NCBI RefSeq assembly: GCF_000768555.3
Contig: NZ_KN293975.1
Location: 372,001-436,000, forward strand
Reading direction: 5' to 3'
DNA from: Roseovarius mucosus DSM 17069
Lineage (GTDB): Bacteria > Pseudomonadota > Alphaproteobacteria > Rhodobacterales > Rhodobacteraceae
Length of the DNA: 64,000 nt
The notes beneath the pieces are model-generated. The model had not been told where the DNA came from. It searched no databases and saw only the letters and a list, made by a program, of their open reading frames with translations. The translations under genes and the position numbers were made by a program. Numbering within the stretch: the first letter of the stretch is position 1; every line of letters begins with the position of its first letter. Below, piece by piece: positions 20,387-30,492 of this stretch.

Positions 20387-21295
20387 GTTGAACTTCCACC
20401 GCGCGCGGCGCGGCACGCGCACCGCGAGCATGGGTTTTAGCAGGCCCATGCGAAAGCGGGTGAGGTCAAGCGCCTCGTGCACCCCTACAGTTTCTTCACC
20501 ATCGAGCCGCGTCTTGACCGCCGAGCGGCTGTAAAAGGGCGCGTCGAGCATGGGTTTCACCTGATGCGGTTTGTATCCGGCGTCGGCGCGGGTGTCGCGG
20601 GCCACCTGCCAGAGGCTGCGCCGCATCGCCACCTTGGGCGGCAGCGCGATGTCCTGTGCCTGTCCGTCCGCGTCGAAATGCACCGCCGTGGCGAGCGAAG
20701 ACCCATCCATCCGCACCGCGTCGTAAAAACAGGTGGAGCCACCCCGCACCGGATAGCGCCCCCATGTCCAATATCGGAAATCCTGCTCCAGAGCGCGGGT
20801 GCCGAAATTGGCGTCGAAATAGCCATGCCCCTGCCATTGCCAACCGGGGGCGTCGAGATCGACCTCGATGGTCGAGGTGGGGCCGAAGGGCCGCCAGATA
20901 TGGGTGCCCTCGGGGGTGAGCGGCAATTCCACTTGCGTCAGGGCCGTCGGGGTCACGGTGATGCGCCCGCGCACGCGGGAAATGAGCGGGGGCGAGGAGA
21001 TTTCGTTGATCTCGATGATCAGGCGGTCATTTTCCCACCGCATGGACGAGGGGCCGACGGTCAGGCAGTCGCGGGTCTGGCGCAGGGCCGATGTGCCCCG
21101 ATCCGTCATGGTAAAGCGTCCGCCGGGGCCATAAGTGGCAACGTTGATGCAGACATGGTTGGCCGGGTTGCGGCGGCCCGACCACGCATACCACGGCGAG
21201 AACACCGAGCCGATGAACCCGATCACGCTGACCGCGCGCCCGCCATCATCGCTCAACCCGTCGACATACCACCAGGCGTAGCCATTGGAGGGCAC
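20375..21295 (-). CDS. crtC: Carotenoid 1,2-hydratase CrtC
   Basis: Adds water to the 1,2 double bond of acyclic carotenoids (neurosporene/lycopene) in the spheroidene/spirilloxanthin route. Recognised by GYAWWYVDGLSDDG, IGFIGSVFSPWYAW, NHVCINVA and the closing RTRLDGEETVGVHEALDL. The conserved region starts at VPSNGYAW. The only standard start codon close to it is the GTG at 21295, inside the end of crtD and without a clear ribosome site. The reading frame is open further upstream but that part is crtD read in another frame. With this start the protein is 306 residues. It forms a crtDC unit with crtD. Confidence 0.85.
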   Translation of the reverse strand: MPSNGYAWWYVDGLSDDGGRAVSVIGFIGSVFSPWYAWSGRRNPANHVCINVATYGPGGRFTMTDRGTSALRQTRDCLTVGPSSMRWENDRLIIEINEISSPPLISRVRGRITVTPTALTQVELPLTPEGTHIWRPFGPTSTIEVDLDAPGWQWQGHGYFDANFGTRALEQDFRYWTWGRYPVRGGSTCFYDAVRMDGSSLATAVHFDADGQAQDIALPPKVAMRRSLWQVARDTRADAGYKPHQVKPMLDAPFYSRSAVKTRLDGEETVGVHEALDLTRFRMGLLKPMLAVRVPRRARWKFNDAP

Positions 21296-22804
21296 GTCGA
21301 GATCGAAATTCGGTCGTTCAAGATCGCCTCTGCCGCGTGCCGGGCGGAGAGCGTGGCCATCGGCACCCCCGCCCCCGGATGCGCCCCGCCCCCCGCGAGG
21401 TAGAGGCCCCGGATGGGTGTGCGCGCCGTGGGTCGTTTGAGCCCCGCTGTCATGCCGTGCGGGCTCTGCCCGTAGAGCGATCCGAGAGAGGCCGGGAACA
21501 TCCGGTCGAACCGCGCCGGTGTCGTCAGAGCCCCCTCGCCCGGCAAGGGATTGAAGCGCAGGCCAAAAGCTGCGAGGGTTTGAAAGGTCCGGGTGTGACA
21601 TGAGGCAAAATCCTCGGCTGTTTGGGTGAGGCCATCAAGCGGTGGCGCGTTGAGAATGATCTCGAACCGCTCGCGGTGGGGCGGCTGTTCGGGTAGGCCG
21701 CGATCCTGAGCGCAGACATAAACTGTGGGGTCGCGTGGGCAGCGCCCGGCGAGCAGATCGTCGAATTCGCTGCGGGCATCGGCGGCGAAAAATACGTTGT
21801 GATGTGCCAGGTCGGGACCTGAGGGCGTGGCGGCAAAGGCCCAGACCTGCGCCGAGAGGCTGCGCGGCAGTTTCGTTGTCTGGTGGGGCGACCGCGGTTG
21901 CGGCAGGTCCGAGCAAGCCCGAGGCAAGGGCGCGGGGATCACCGTTGAAAACGATGAAATCCGCCGCAAGCCGGGTGCCATCGCCAAGCGTGACGCCGCG
22001 CACCTGCGGCCCTTCGGTCTCGATCCGAGCGACATGGGTTCCATAGTGAAACTGCGCCCCATGGGCGCTGGCGAGGGTTGCGAGGCTCTGTGCCAAGCGG
22101 TGCATGCCGCCCCGCACCACCCAGACGCCCGCCGCCTCGGCCTGCCAGATCAGCGACAGGAGCGCCGGGGACTGATAGGGCGAGCCACCGACATAGGTGG
22201 CATAACGGCCAAAGAGCTGTCTGAGGCGCGGATCGTCGAACTGGCGCGAAAGGCTTTGTGCCAAGGTCGAGAGTGGCGCCATGGCGCGGATCAATGTGGG
22301 TTGCCGGGCGACCGTCGCGGCGAGGGCCAGAGAGGAGGGGGCGGCGGCCTGCATCATCGGGGAATCAAAGGCCGTGAAGAGGCGGCGCGCGCGGGCGCAA
22401 AAGCGGGTGAATTGCCGGGCGGCGCGGTCGCCCGCAAAGCCATGGATTGCGGCACGGCTCTGGGCTTCGTCGGCAAAGAGGTCAAGGTGGCTGCCATCGG
22501 GCCAGAAATGGCGGGCGAGGATGTCCTGTGGCACGAGGTCGATGTGATCCTCAAGCCGGGCCCCGACGCTTGCAAAAAGTGCGTCAAACACGCCGCGCAT
22601 CGTAAGGACCGTGGGGCCGGCGTCGACCGGCCCGGCCTCCGAGGGCAGGGCACGCATCTTGCCGCCGGGGCCCGCGTGCCGTTCCAGCACCGTGACGGCT
22701 AGCCCTGCATGGGCAAGGCGCAGTGCTGTGGCCAGCCCCGCGATCCCGGCGCCGACGATCACAACCCTGTCGCGCGGTTCCAGAGGGGGCGTGTCTGATT
22801 TCAT
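21253..22804 (-). pseudogene. crtD: Methoxyneurosporene dehydrogenase crtD, frameshifted as sequenced
   Basis: Phytoene-desaturase-family enzyme that introduces the 3,4 double bond in the spheroidene/spirilloxanthin pathway. The N-terminal part has the FAD motif VVIVGAGIAGLATALRLAHAGL and runs to about 21888. There the frame is lost, and the C-terminal part (SLSAQVWAFAATPSG, HHNVFFAADAR, GLYLAGGGAHPGAGVPMA) continues one frame over. Removing one G of the + strand GGGG at 21885-21888 restores about 516 residues, a normal length. The ATG at 22804 gives MKSDTPPLEPRDRVV; a TTG at 22831 is also in frame. It diverges from crtE with PpsR-type sites between. Confidence 0.88.
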
Positions 22805-22833
22805 AACGCGATTGTTGACTCGCGCGCGCAATG

Positions 22834-22851
22834 TGTCCAGTATGATTTACA
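22834..22851. promoter_or_regulatory. PpsR-type operator, crtD/crtE site 1
   Basis: TGT-N12-ACA palindrome matching the known PpsR/CrtJ consensus, 30 bases upstream of the crtD start. Its partner at 22859 lies seven bases away. Confidence 0.8.
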
Positions 22852-22858
22852 CATGGTG

Positions 22859-22876
22859 TGTCAGAATGTTGATACA
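22859..22876. promoter_or_regulatory. PpsR-type operator, crtD/crtE site 2
   Basis: Second TGT-N12-ACA site, about 20 bases before the crtE ATG. With site 1 it forms a tandem arrangement like that known for cooperative PpsR/CrtJ binding, and can serve both divergent crt genes. Confidence 0.8.
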
Positions 22877-22897
22877 TCCCTCGAAAAAGGAGCGGCC

Positions 22898-23768
22898 ATG
22901 CCCATCGAGACCCGCATTGAGGCGGCCATTGCGCAGGCGATTGCGCGGGGGCAGGCCGGGCAGACCCCGGCGCGATTGGCAGACGCCCTCGATTATGCCA
23001 CCAGCCCGGGCGGCGCGCGTATTCGCCCAACGATTCTGATGTCCGTGGCGCTGGCCTGTGGCGATGACCGGCCCGAGTTGAGCGATGCCGCTGCCGCCGC
23101 GCTGGAGATCATGCATTGCGCGAGCCTCGTGCATGACGATCTGCCCTGTTTCGACGATGCGGATTTGCGACGGGGCAAGGCTTCGGTGCATCGCGCCTAT
23201 TCCGACGCCGCTGGCGGTGCTGACCGGGGATGCGCTCATCATCATGTCCTTTGAGATTCTGGCTCGTGTGGCGGACCGTGATGCGGCGCGTGCCAATGCG
23301 CTGATCCTCGCGCTGGCGCGGCGGAGCGGCATGCCGAACGGGATTTGCGCGGGCCAAGGCTGGGAAAGCGAGCCGACGGTCGATCTTGAGGCCTATCACC
23401 GCTCCAAGACCGGCGCGCTGTTTATCGCCGCCACGGAGATGGGGGCCATCGCGGCGGGGCACGAGCCTGAGCCGTGGTATGAGTTGGGGGCGCGTATCGG
23501 GGCCGCGTTTCAGGTGGCGGATGATCTGCGTGATGCGCTCTTGGATGCCGAGACCTTGGGCAAGCCGGTGGGGCAGGACGATCTGCACGGGCGGCCCAAT
23601 GCGGTGTCGCAATTGGGGGTGGCGGGTGCCGTGACGCGGCTCAAGGATATTCTGGCGGGGGCGATTTCGTCGATCCCGTCCTGCCCCGGCGAGGCGCGGC
23701 TGGCCAAGATGGTGCAGATGCAGGCCGAGCGCATCATTTCGGTGCTGCCTGCGCGCATGCGGGCCTGA
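22898..23768 (+). pseudogene. crtE: Geranylgeranyl diphosphate synthase crtE, frameshifted as sequenced
   Basis: Makes GGPP from FPP and IPP for carotenoids and for the bacteriochlorophyll tail. The first aspartate-rich motif is LVHDDLPCFDDADLRRG and the second is FQVADDLRDALLD. The frame breaks after ASVHRAY at 23200-23203. Deleting one C of the CC at 23202-23203 gives HRAYSTPLAVLTGDAL, as expected for the family, and a total of 289 residues. AAAAAGGAG fixes the start at 22898 (MPIETRIEA). An in-frame ATG at 22853 lies between the operators and is unlikely. crtF follows one base after the stop. Confidence 0.88.
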
Positions 23769-23769
23769 T

Positions 23770-24903
23770 ATGGCTGTGGCGGGCGATCTGCCCGAGCGCC
23801 CATTGCGGTCGCGCGGCGGCTGGCTGACGCGGCTCATTGCCAATCCACGGTTTCAGCATTGGGCCAGCGGTTTTCCCTTGACGCGCGGCATCGCCCGGCG
23901 CGACGGGGCCGAGATTTTCGATATTGTCCAAGGATTTGTGCAGTCGCAGGTGCTATCGGCGCTGGTCGAGTTGGACCTGCTGAACCGTTTGGCGGAAGGA
24001 CCGCAAAGCCCGGCTGATCTGGCGCGGCGCGCGGGAATGGCCGAAGACCGTATGGCAATATTGCTTCAGGCGGGGGCGGCGCTTGGGTTGCTGCGGCGGC
24101 GGCGCGACGGGAGCTTTGCGCTGGCGCGCAAGGGGGCGGCGATTCTGGGCGTGCCGGGGTTGGAGGCGATGATTCGCCATCACCGCGCCTTTTACGCCGA
24201 CATGGCCGATCCCGTGGCGCTGTTGCGCGGGGAGGGTGAAACCGAACTGGCGCGGTTCTGGCCCTATGTCTTTGGCGCGGCGGCGGAAGTGGAGCCAGAG
24301 GTGGCGCGCCGCTACTCGGACCTTATGGCGCAATCTCAGGGTCTGGTGGCGCAGGATGTGCTTCGGATGGTGTCGTTCAAGGAGGCACGGCATTTACTGG
24401 ATATCGGCGGGGGCAGCGGTGCGTTTCTGGCGGCGGTCGCCGCGCGATCCCCTGATTTGCGGTTGAGCCTCTTTGATTTGCCAGAGGTCATTCCTTCGGC
24501 GCGGGCGCGGTTGACGCAGGCCGGGCTGACTGCGCGGTTGACACTTGTTCCGGGCTCTTTTCGAAGTGATCCGCTGCCGGAGGGGGCCGATACGATTTCG
24601 CTCATCCGGGTGCTTTATGACCATGACGACGCTACAGTGACGGCGCTTTTGGCCAAGGTCCATGCGGCCTTGCCTGCCGGAGGGCGATTGATTGTTGCAG
24701 AGCCGATGGCAGGTGGCGCGCGGCCAGAACGCGCGGGTGACGTCTATTTTGCCTTTTATACCATGGCGATGGGCACGGGGCGCGCCCGCTCTGCCGCGCG
24801 CATTGCCGCGATGTGCCGCAGGGCGGGGTTCACGGATATCCGTATCCCGCACAGCCCACGCCCCTTCGTCACCAGCGCGCTCAGCTGTGTAAAGACAGCA
24901 TGA
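23770..24903 (+). CDS. crtF: Hydroxyneurosporene O-methyltransferase CrtF
   Basis: SAM-dependent methyltransferase of 377 residues that methylates the 1-hydroxyl of acyclic carotenoids. The N-terminal half is a helical dimerisation domain ([20 protein letters not shown]). The methyltransferase core has motif [16 protein letters not shown] (about residue 208), [13 protein letters not shown] and [11 protein letters not shown]. Start and frame are clean, one base after the crtE stop. The gene ends 114 bases before bchC, where PpsR-type sites lie. Confidence 0.93.
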   Translation: MAVAGDLPERPLRSRGGWLTRLIANPRFQHWASGFPLTRGIARRDGAEIFDIVQGFVQSQVLSALVELDLLNRLAEGPQSPADLARRAGMAEDRMAILLQAGAALGLLRRRRDGSFALARKGAAILGVPGLEAMIRHHRAFYADMADPVALLRGEGETELARFWPYVFGAAAEVEPEVARRYSDLMAQSQGLVAQDVLRMVSFKEARHLLDIGGGSGAFLAAVAARSPDLRLSLFDLPEVIPSARARLTQAGLTARLTLVPGSFRSDPLPEGADTISLIRVLYDHDDATVTALLAKVHAALPAGGRLIVAEPMAGGARPERAGDVYFAFYTMAMGTGRARSAARIAAMCRRAGFTDIRIPHSPRPFVTSALSCVKTA

Positions 24904-24921
24904 CGAAAATAATTCTGACAG

Positions 24922-24939
24922 TGTAAAGAAAGATTGACA
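24922..24939. promoter_or_regulatory. PpsR-type operator, bchC site 1
   Basis: TGT-N12-ACA palindrome in the crtF-bchC spacer. It is separated by exactly eight bases from site 2, the spacing described for the bchC promoter of Rhodobacter capsulatus bound by CrtJ. Confidence 0.85.
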
Positions 24940-24947
24940 CTTTAGCC

Positions 24948-24965
24948 TGTCCCGTTACACTTACA
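24948..24965. promoter_or_regulatory. PpsR-type operator, bchC site 2
   Basis: Second TGT-N12-ACA site. A further dyad, CTGACA-C-TGTCAG, lies at 24985-24997. Together these mark a regulated bchC promoter inside the crt-bch-puf operon. Confidence 0.85.
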
Positions 24966-25017
24966 AGCAAGGGGAATCCAGAATCTGACACTGTCAGACA
25001 ACGGACAGGAGGCCGCC

Positions 25018-25960
25018 ATCGAAACCCGCGCCGTTCATCTCAGGGGACCAGAAGACCTCTCGGTTGACAGTCTGACGCTCAAGGCGCCGGGGGCCGGGGA
25101 TCTGGTGGTCGATGTGACCCATTCGGGTATTTCCACCGGCACGGAAAAGCTGTTTTGGTCCGGGCAGATGCCGCCGTTCCCCGGTATGGGCTATCCGTTG
25201 GTGCCCGGTTACGAGGCCGCTGGCGAGGTGGTCGAGGCCGCACCCGGCACGGGCTACAAGCCCGGTGATCATGTGTTCGTCCCCGGTGCCGATTGCTACG
25301 AGGGGGCCTTTGGTCTCTTTGGGGGCTGCTTCGGCGCGGCTTGTGACCAAGGCGTCGCGCGTCTGCCGAATCGATGCAGGATTCGGGGCCGAAGGCGCGC
25401 TCCTGGCGCTGGCGGCGACGGCGCGGCATGCGATGGCGGGGCTGGACAAGGCCGTGCCCGATCTCATCGTGGGGCATGGCGTCTTGGGCCGGTTGCTGGC
25501 GCGATTGACGATTGCGGCGGGGGCCCCTGCGCCCACCGTCTGGGAAACGCAGGCCGGGCGCAGCGCGGGCGCACAGGGCTATCCGGTGATCCATCCTGAC
25601 AATGACACGCGCCGCGATTATCGCGCGATCTACGATGCCTCGGGCGATCCCGCGATCCTGAACACGCTGATTGGCCGCCTGGCCAAGGGCGGCGAGGTGG
25701 TGCTGGCGGGGTTTTATCCGCAGGCGCTCAGCTTTGCCTTTCCCATGGCGTTCATGAAGGAAGCGCGGCTGCGCGTGGCGGCGGAATGGGTCCATGATGA
25801 CCTGACCGCGACCCGCGCCTTGGTCGAATCGGGCGCGCTCAGCCTGGGCGGCCTGATCACGCATCAGGCATCGTCCAAGACCGCACCGCAGGCCTATCGG
25901 ACCGCGTTCAGCGATCCCGACTGCCTGAAAATGATACTCAACTGGAAGGACGCAGCATGA
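25018..25960 (+). pseudogene. bchC: Bacteriochlorophyllide a dehydrogenase bchC, frameshifted and with ATC at the start position
   Basis: Zinc-alcohol-dehydrogenase-like enzyme that oxidises the 3-hydroxyethyl group of bacteriochlorophyllide. The expected N-terminus [18 protein letters not shown] follows AGGAGG at 25007-25012, but the codon at start position is ATC (25018). There is no ATG, GTG or TTG in frame until a GTG at 25105, which would remove 29 residues. The frame breaks at GGGGG (25321-25325). Dropping one G joins [10 protein letters not shown] to [13 protein letters not shown] and restores 313 residues. The stop overlaps the bchX ATG. Identity is secure; expression as written is doubtful. 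Confidence 0.88.
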
Positions 25961-26961
25961 AGGACGACGTGCCGAATCTCAAAGAGTTCGACCGCCGGCT
26001 GCGCGACGAGGCGCATGAAGAGCCGACGCTCGAAATTCCGCAGGGCGAACCCAAGTCCAAGACGCAGATCATCGCGATCTATGGCAAGGGCGGCATCGGC
26101 AAATCCTTCACCTTGGCCAATCTGAGCCACATGATGGCCGAGATGGGCAAGCGCGTGCTGCTCATTGGTTGTGATCCGAAATCCGACACGACGAGCCTGC
26201 TCTTTGGCGGCAAGGCGTGCCCGACGATCATCGAGACCTCGACCAAGAAGAACCTCGCTGGTGAGCCGGTCAAGATCGGGGATGTCTGTTTCAAGCGCGG
26301 TGGCGTCTTTGCGATGGAGCTGGGCGGGCCGGAAGTGGGCCGGGGCTGTGGCGGGCGCGGGATCATCCACGGGTTCGAGCTGTTGGAAAAGCTGGGCTTT
26401 CACGATTGGGATTTCGATTACGTCCTGCTCGATTTCCTGGGCGATGTAGTTTGTGGCGGCTTTGGTCTGCCGATCGCGCGGGACATGGCGCAAAAGGTCA
26501 TTCTGGTGGCCTCGAACGATCTGCAATCGCTCTATGTGGCCAACAACGTGTGTTCTGCGGTCGAGTATTTCCGCAAGCTGGGCGGCAACGTGGGTGTCGC
26601 GGGCCTTGTGATCAACAAGGATGACCATTCCGGCGAGGCACAAGCCTTTGCCAAAGCGGTCAATATCCCGGTGCTGGCCGCGATCCCGCAGGATGACGAT
26701 CTGCGCAAGAAATCTGCAAACTATCAAATCGTTGGCACAGCGGCGAGCCAGTGGGGCGATCTCTTTGCGCAATTGGCCGACGCGGTGTCCGTGGCCCCAC
26801 CGGTGCGACCCAATCCGCTCGATCAGGATGGGCTGCTGGCGCTCTTCGATAGCAAGGATACGGGGGGCGATTACGTTTTGGAGCCCGCCACGGACGCGGA
26901 CATGCGCGGCAAATACGCGGCACCCAAAGCATCGCTGGAGGTGGTTTATGACGATGTCTAA
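25957..26961 (+). CDS. bchX: Chlorophyllide reductase iron protein BchX
   Basis: ATP-dependent electron donor of chlorophyllide a reductase, which reduces ring B. The NifH-like protein has 334 residues with P-loop YGKGGIGKS (residues 42-50) and the two Cys ligands of the bridging 4Fe-4S cluster in GRGCGGRG and GDVVCGGFG. The start overlaps the bchC stop. A small gene begins inside its 3' end and links it to bchY. Confidence 0.97.
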   Translation: MKDDVPNLKEFDRRLRDEAHEEPTLEIPQGEPKSKTQIIAIYGKGGIGKSFTLANLSHMMAEMGKRVLLIGCDPKSDTTSLLFGGKACPTIIETSTKKNLAGEPVKIGDVCFKRGGVFAMELGGPEVGRGCGGRGIIHGFELLEKLGFHDWDFDYVLLDFLGDVVCGGFGLPIARDMAQKVILVASNDLQSLYVANNVCSAVEYFRKLGGNVGVAGLVINKDDHSGEAQAFAKAVNIPVLAAIPQDDDLRKKSANYQIVGTAASQWGDLFAQLADAVSVAPPVRPNPLDQDGLLALFDSKDTGGDYVLEPATDADMRGKYAAPKASLEVVYDDV

Positions 26962-27112
26962 CGAGCCCCGTCGCGAAACTCTGGCTGAGGTGCAGCGCCT
27001 GCTTGCGCGCGCGCGGCCTGAGCAATTGCGCCGCCTTCTGGCCGATATTCAGGCCGCAGAGCAGACCACCGACCGGGAGGCGCAGGCCTCTCCTCAAAGG
27101 CGGGCGTCATGA
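26948..27112 (+). CDS. Small helical protein between bchX and bchY
   Basis: A 52-54-codon frame, [16 protein letters not shown] to SPQRRAS, fills the gap between bchX and bchY. It starts inside the bchX end (ATG at 26948 or 26954, the latter overlapping the bchX TAA) behind GGAGGTGG. It stops in the TGA that overlaps the bchY ATG. The product is charged, Arg/Leu/Glu-rich, predicted helical, without Cys or membrane segment. Coupling at both ends and the good ribosome site argue for translation. I do not recognise the family. Confidence 0.6.
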   Translation: MTMSNEPRRETLAEVQRLLARARPEQLRRLLADIQAAEQTTDREAQASPQRRAS

Positions 27113-28659
27113 GCGATGAAGTTACATATGACGGGGCCGCCGAGGCCCATGTGATCACCGGCACCGCCGTTGAGACCGCGCCCGATCTGGCGGGTGGCTG
27201 CCATTCCGGGGCTGAGATGGAAAAGGCTGCGCGCATGGCGGGGCAGTCCGAATTGCTCGATCAATATGCCCGTGATTATCCCAAGGGGCCGCATGACCAG
27301 CCGCAGAGCATGTGCCCGGCCTTTGGGTCCCTGCGCGTGGGCCTGCGGATGAAGCGGGTGGCGACGGTGCTGAGCGGGTCGGCCTGTTGTGTCTATGGTC
27401 TGACCTTTGTGAGCCATTTCTACGGGGCGCGCCGCTCTGTGGGCTATGTGCCGTTCAATTCCGAAACGCTTGTGACCGGCAAGCTCTTTGAGGATATCCG
27501 CGAGAGCGTGCATGAGATGGCCGATCCGGATCGGTTTGATGCCATTGTCGTGACCAATCTCTGCGTGCCGACCGCGAGCGGCGTGCCGCTGCGCCTGCTG
27601 CCCTCTGAAATCAACGGAGTGCGGATCGTGGGCATTGACGTGCCGGGGTTTGGTATTCCCACCCATGCTGAGGCCAAGGATGTCTTGGCCGGGGCGATGC
27701 TGAGTTACGCCCGCAAGGAAGCGATGGCGGGGCCGGTTGCAGCCCCTGCAGGCGGCAAGTCTGACCGCCCCACCGTGACCTTGCTGGGTGAGATGTTTCC
27801 GGCAGACCCGATGATGATCGGCGCGATGCTGGCACCCTTGGGCCTCGCTGCTGGTCCGGTTGTGCCCTGCCGCGAGTGGCGAGAGCTATATGCCGCGCTC
27901 GATTGCGGGGCGGTGGCGGCGATCCATCCCTTCTATACCGCTGCAATCCGCGAATTCGAGGCCGCAGGCCGCCCCATCGTGGGTTCGGCCCCGGTGGGCC
28001 ATGATGGCACCGCCGCCTGGCTTGCCGGGATCGGCGATGCCTTTGGTCTCTCCGCAGACCGGGTGGCCGCTGCGCAGAACGCATTCTTGCCCGCCATCAA
28101 GGGCGCGCTGGCCAATGCGCCCATCAAGGGCACGATCACGCTCTCGGGTTATGAGGGCAGCGAGCTTTTGGTGGCGCGTCTCTTGATCGAGAGCGGGGCC
28201 AATGTGCCCTATGTCGGCACCGCGTGCCCGAAAACCCCGTGGTCGGCGGCGGATGCAGACTGGCTGTCGTCCAAGGGCGTCAAGGTCAAGTTCCGCGCCT
28301 CGCTCGAAGACGACTGCGCCGCGATGGAAGCGGTCAATCCCGATCTCGCCATAGGCACCACGCCGGTGGTGCAAAAGGCCAAGGCCAAGGGCATCCCGTC
28401 GCTCTACTTCACCAACCTCATTTCAGCGCGGCCCTTGATGGGGCCTGCAGGGGCAGGGAGCCTTGCCGAGGTGGTCAATGCCGCCATGGGCAACAAGGCC
28501 CGGATGGACAGCATGCGCGACTTCTTTGCCGGGGTGGGCGAGGGCGATACTGCGGGTATCTGGGAAGGTAGCCCAAATCTGCGCCCCGATTTCCGCGCGC
28601 AGCATCAGAAGAAGCTCGACAAGCAGGCGCGAGCCGCCAAAGCGCAGGAGATGATCTGA
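27109..28659 (+). CDS. bchY: Chlorophyllide reductase subunit BchY
   Basis: NifD-like subunit of the BchY/BchZ catalytic tetramer that receives electrons from BchX. Length is 516 residues. Cys residues for the 4Fe-4S cluster are seen in [11 protein letters not shown] and [12 protein letters not shown]. Both ends overlap neighbours: ATGA with the small upstream gene and TGATG with bchZ, so synthesis is coupled along the operon. Confidence 0.96.
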   Translation: MSDEVTYDGAAEAHVITGTAVETAPDLAGGCHSGAEMEKAARMAGQSELLDQYARDYPKGPHDQPQSMCPAFGSLRVGLRMKRVATVLSGSACCVYGLTFVSHFYGARRSVGYVPFNSETLVTGKLFEDIRESVHEMADPDRFDAIVVTNLCVPTASGVPLRLLPSEINGVRIVGIDVPGFGIPTHAEAKDVLAGAMLSYARKEAMAGPVAAPAGGKSDRPTVTLLGEMFPADPMMIGAMLAPLGLAAGPVVPCREWRELYAALDCGAVAAIHPFYTAAIREFEAAGRPIVGSAPVGHDGTAAWLAGIGDAFGLSADRVAAAQNAFLPAIKGALANAPIKGTITLSGYEGSELLVARLLIESGANVPYVGTACPKTPWSAADADWLSSKGVKVKFRASLEDDCAAMEAVNPDLAIGTTPVVQKAKAKGIPSLYFTNLISARPLMGPAGAGSLAEVVNAAMGNKARMDSMRDFFAGVGEGDTAGIWEGSPNLRPDFRAQHQKKLDKQARAAKAQEMI

Positions 28660-30134
28660 TGCTTATTCAGGATCATGATCGCGCGGGCGGATACTGGGGG
28701 GCGGTTTATGCCTTTTGTGCGGTCAAGGGATTGCAGGTGGTGATCGACGGGCCGGTGGGCTGTGAGAACCTGCCGGTGACATCCGTGCTGCATTACACCG
28801 ACGCGCTGCCGCCCCATGAGTTGCCCATCGTGGTGACCGGGCTGGGCGAGAGCGAAATGGGATCGGGCACCGAAGAGGCGATGAAACGCGCCTGGGGCAC
28901 GCTGGACCCCGCCCTGCCCGCGGTGGTTGTCACCGGCTCTATTGCCGAGATGATTGGCGGCGGCGTGACACCGCAAGGCACGAATATTCAACGCTTTCTG
29001 CCGCGCACCATTGACGAGGATCAATGGCAGTCGGCGGATCGGGCGATGACGTGGATCTTCACGGAATTCGGCATGACCAAGGGGCGGATGCCCCCCGAAA
29101 AGCCGCGGGAAGAGGGGGCCGCCCCCCGCGTCAATATCCTTGGGCCGATGTATGGCACGTTCAACATGCCGTCGGACCTGCACGAGATCCGGCGTCTGGT
29201 CGAGGGGATCGGGGCCGAGGTCAATATGGTGATGCCGCTCGGGGCGCATCTGGCCGAGATGCGCAATCTGGTCAATGCCGACGCCAATATCGTGATGTAT
29301 CGCGAATTCGGTCGCGGTTTGGCCGAGGTTCTGGGCAAGCCCTATTTGCAAGCGCCCATTGGTGTGGAGAGCACGACGCTGTTCCTGCGCAAGCTGGGCG
29401 AGATGCTGGGGCTGGACCCGGAACCGTTCATCGAACGTGAGAAACATTCGACGCTCAAACCGGTGTGGGATCTGTGGCGGTCGGTGACGCAGGATTTCTT
29501 TGCCACCGCGAATTTCGGGATCGTCGCGAACGAGACCTATGCGCGCGGTATCCGGCATTACCTCGAGAGCGATCTCGGTCTGCCCTGCGCCTTTGCGGTG
29601 GCGCGCTGTGCGGGCAAGAAGACCAATAACGAAGAGGTGCGCAGCCTTGTGCACACCAAGCGTCCGCTCATCCTGATGGGGTCGATCAACGAGAAGATCT
29701 ATCTCGCCGAGACGCGCGCGGGATTTGGTCCACAGCCGGTGTTTTTGCCCATGAGCTTTCCGGGGGCGGCCATCCGGCGCGCCACGGGGACGCCGGTGAT
29801 GGGCTACGCGGGGGCGACATGGCTCTTGCAGGAGGTGTGCAACGGGCTCTTTGACGCGCTCTTTCACATCCTGCCCTTGTCGACCGAGATGGACGCGACC
29901 CATGCGACGCCCACGCCCTTGCGCCGGGATTTTCCGTGGGATGCCGACGCCGCCCGCGAGCTGGAGCGGATCGTTGCGGAACATCCGGTGCTGACGCGGA
30001 TTTCTGCGGCCAAGACATTGCGCGATGCCGCCGAGGATGCGGCGCTGCGGCAGGGCGACGAACGGGTCGTGCTGCAAACCGTTCAAGCGATTTCCCCCCG
30101 TATGACCGGGGTTCCAGTTCGAGAGGAGGACTGA
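28659..30134 (+). CDS. bchZ: Chlorophyllide reductase subunit BchZ
   Basis: NifK-like partner of BchY, 491 residues, beginning [19 protein letters not shown] and with the cluster-ligand region [12 protein letters not shown]. Family signatures such as [15 protein letters not shown] and [17 protein letters not shown] are present. It starts at the last base of bchY and ends four bases before pufQ. In Rhodobacter the puf promoter lies within this end of bchZ, which may hold here too. Confidence 0.96.
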   Translation: MLIQDHDRAGGYWGAVYAFCAVKGLQVVIDGPVGCENLPVTSVLHYTDALPPHELPIVVTGLGESEMGSGTEEAMKRAWGTLDPALPAVVVTGSIAEMIGGGVTPQGTNIQRFLPRTIDEDQWQSADRAMTWIFTEFGMTKGRMPPEKPREEGAAPRVNILGPMYGTFNMPSDLHEIRRLVEGIGAEVNMVMPLGAHLAEMRNLVNADANIVMYREFGRGLAEVLGKPYLQAPIGVESTTLFLRKLGEMLGLDPEPFIEREKHSTLKPVWDLWRSVTQDFFATANFGIVANETYARGIRHYLESDLGLPCAFAVARCAGKKTNNEEVRSLVHTKRPLILMGSINEKIYLAETRAGFGPQPVFLPMSFPGAAIRRATGTPVMGYAGATWLLQEVCNGLFDALFHILPLSTEMDATHATPTPLRRDFPWDADAARELERIVAEHPVLTRISAAKTLRDAAEDAALRQGDERVVLQTVQAISPRMTGVPVREED

Positions 30135-30138
30135 GACG

Positions 30139-30366
30139 ATGACTGACATGACATCAAACCCGCCCCGTGCGCGCAGCCGACAGGCGCGGCGCCGTGGTCT
30201 GGAATTTCAGCTCTATTTTGCTCTGATTTTTGCGTTGGCTTTGCCCGTCGCCACTCTGCGCTGGATGCGCGACGTGGTGCAGTATCGCACGCTCGATCTG
30301 CGCGGACCCTTGGCGCGTGCCTGGGCCGAGGCGGATCGCACAACGCCACTGATTTTCTCGGCCTGA
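30139..30366 (+). CDS. pufQ: PufQ
   Basis: Small membrane protein of 75 residues with a basic N-terminus ([13 protein letters not shown]) and one membrane helix (about residues 25-45). PufQ is required for normal bacteriochlorophyll and antenna formation in Rhodobacter. The position between bchZ and pufB is diagnostic. Confidence 0.9.
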   Translation: MTDMTSNPPRARSRQARRRGLEFQLYFALIFALALPVATLRWMRDVVQYRTLDLRGPLARAWAEADRTTPLIFSA

Positions 30367-30492
30367 CAAGGGCCGGGATCACGAACTGCCTGTCCCATTC
30401 TGGGGCGGACAGAACCCTGCGGGGCCATGCAGGCCTCGAAGGACCCGGTCGCGGGGTACGCGACGTCAGCATAACGTTCCGGAGGAAAGTTC

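Noticed and set aside
22853..22897. An upstream ATG extending crtE by 15 residues
   Set aside because: It falls between two PpsR-type operators and has no ribosome site; the ATG at 22898 has AAAAAGGAG.
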